6,312 bases of DNA from Evtepia sp. (GTDB lineage: Bacteria > Bacillota > Clostridia > Oscillospirales > Oscillospiraceae): positions 1 to 6,312 of the forward strand of contig JAHHRP010000104.1 in the NCBI GenBank assembly GCA_020025735.1, in the 5' to 3' direction. This document shows, one piece after another, positions 5,710 to 6,312 of the stretch. Numbering within the stretch: the first letter of the stretch is position 1; the number at the start of each line of letters is the position of its first letter. The notes under the pieces were generated by a model, which was not told the origin of the DNA, ran no database searches, and saw only the letters and a list, made by a program, of their open reading frames with translations. The position numbers and the translations under genes were made by a program.

Positions 5710-6312
5710 ATGAAACGAGTGGGAAGCTTGCTCTGCTATGCCATTCTAGCCGGCCTTTGTATTGGCTTAGGAGGTACCGTTTTCCTCAAACTGAAGGACG
5801 CCTTCCCCGGAGGAAATGTGGTAGGAGCGCTGCTGTTTACGATAGGGCTGTTTACCGTTTGCACCCGGGGCTATCCATTGTTTACCGGGAAGGCGTGTTA
5901 TCTTTTTGACAATCCGCTGCCAGCCTATCTCTTGGATCTATTGGTCTTCTGGGTGGGCAACCTCCTCGGCACCATGCTCATTGCTGGTTTAGAGCGGCTG
6001 ACGAGCATGGCGGGGCAGGGAGGCATCGGTACCATTGCCACAACACTAGTAGCGGGGAAGATGGAAGCCACCTATCTTAGCCTATTTGTTTTGGGGATTT
6101 TATGTAATATTTGCATTTTCATTGCGGTCAATGGCTATGTAAGCAATCCTCATCAAGTAGGAAAATACTTAGCGCTCTTTCTGGGGGTATCCGTATTCAT
6201 TCTTTGTGGGATGGAACATAGCGTGGCTGATATGTACTATTGGTCAGTTTCAGGCGTGCTATATGAGCAGCCAGGAGAGTCTTTCCTCCGCCTAGTGGTG
6301 ATATCCCTGGGC
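5710..6312 (+). CDS. Formate/nitrite transporter (FNT) family channel, N-terminal part (3' end outside window)
   Basis: Integral inner-membrane pentameric channel of the FocA/NirC/HSC type, passing small monovalent anions or their acids (formate, nitrite or hydrosulfide). The open frame runs 201 codons from ATG 5710 to the last base without a stop; the family is about 250-280 residues, so roughly the last helix is missing. Visible family marks: helix 1 with LAGLCIGLGGTVFL (13-26); VGALLFTIGLFTV (38-50) leading to the helix break YPLFTG (55-60), where Thr59 matches the FocA constriction threonine (Thr91); FWVGNLLGTML (80-90); LGILCNICIFIAV (128-140); and GMEHSVADMYY (167-177), where His170 matches the central FocA histidine (His209). 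Both pore residues are therefore retained. Hydrophobic segments fall near 7-28, 36-56, 72-95, 118-141, 151-181 and from about 192. Substrate cannot be assigned from this fragment. It is probably co-transcribed with engB (46-base gap), but I see no functional tie to proteolysis. Family call firm, subfamily open. Confidence 0.92.
   Translation, partial: MKRVGSLLCYAILAGLCIGLGGTVFLKLKDAFPGGNVVGALLFTIGLFTVCTRGYPLFTGKACYLFDNPLPAYLLDLLVFWVGNLLGTMLIAGLERLTSMAGQGGIGTIATTLVAGKMEATYLSLFVLGILCNICIFIAVNGYVSNPHQVGKYLALFLGVSVFILCGMEHSVADMYYWSVSGVLYEQPGESFLRLVVISLG

Noticed and set aside
1..6312. Search by eye for CRISPR repeats, insertion sequence ends, tRNA genes, riboswitches, CIRCE and CtsR operators
   Set aside because: Coding density is very high, the gaps are 63 bases or less apart from the 123-base clpX-lon gap, and none of these patterns is visible. 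The cluster appears to be core chromosome, not accessory DNA.

Overview
The window reads as one co-directional (+ strand) protein quality-control locus of a Gram-positive anaerobe. In order it holds the 3' end of tig (trigger factor), clpP, clpX, lon, engB (ysxC/yihA), and the 5' part of a formate/nitrite-family (FNT) channel gene that runs off the right edge. Base composition is a little above 50% GC by eye. The order tig-clpP-clpX-lon-engB, strong AGGAGG-type ribosome binding sites, TTG starts on clpX and lon, and a Lys/Thr/Glu-rich tail on trigger factor all suggest the class Clostridia. The Oscillospiraceae/Ruminococcaceae-type gut bacteria are my best guess. This placement rests on remembered features, not on a search.

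Layout. 1-470: C-terminal end of trigger factor, ending in three degenerate 16-18-residue basic/acidic repeats. 471-524: short gap with the clpP ribosome binding site. 525-1106: clpP, complete, catalytic triad Ser98/His123/Asp172. 1107-1169: gap with a compact A5G5/C5T5 hairpin that looks like an intrinsic terminator or attenuator. 1170-2489: clpX, complete, with zinc finger, Walker motifs and the IGF ClpP-docking loop. 2490-2612: 123-base gap with a second, GC-rich hairpin. 2613-5045: lon, complete, with the Ser687/Lys730 dyad. 5058-5663: engB, complete, almost abutting lon. 5710-6312: FNT-family membrane channel, first 201 codons, open at the window edge.

How the genes fit together. Trigger factor meets nascent chains at the ribosome exit. 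ClpX unfolds tagged or damaged proteins and feeds them to ClpP. Lon degrades misfolded proteins by itself. EngB is a GTPase for 50S subunit assembly. The locus therefore couples protein birth, folding and destruction. The two hairpins after clpP and clpX suggest that transcript levels are stepped down along the cluster. The FNT gene is functionally unrelated and is probably just carried downstream.

I found no mobile element, CRISPR array, tRNA, rRNA or novel multi-gene system. All enzymes carry their expected active-site residues. The more unusual points are the repetitive trigger-factor tail, the tiny start-stop reading frames wedged between ribosome binding site and start codon at three genes, the TTG starts on both ATPase genes, and the FNT gene next to engB.
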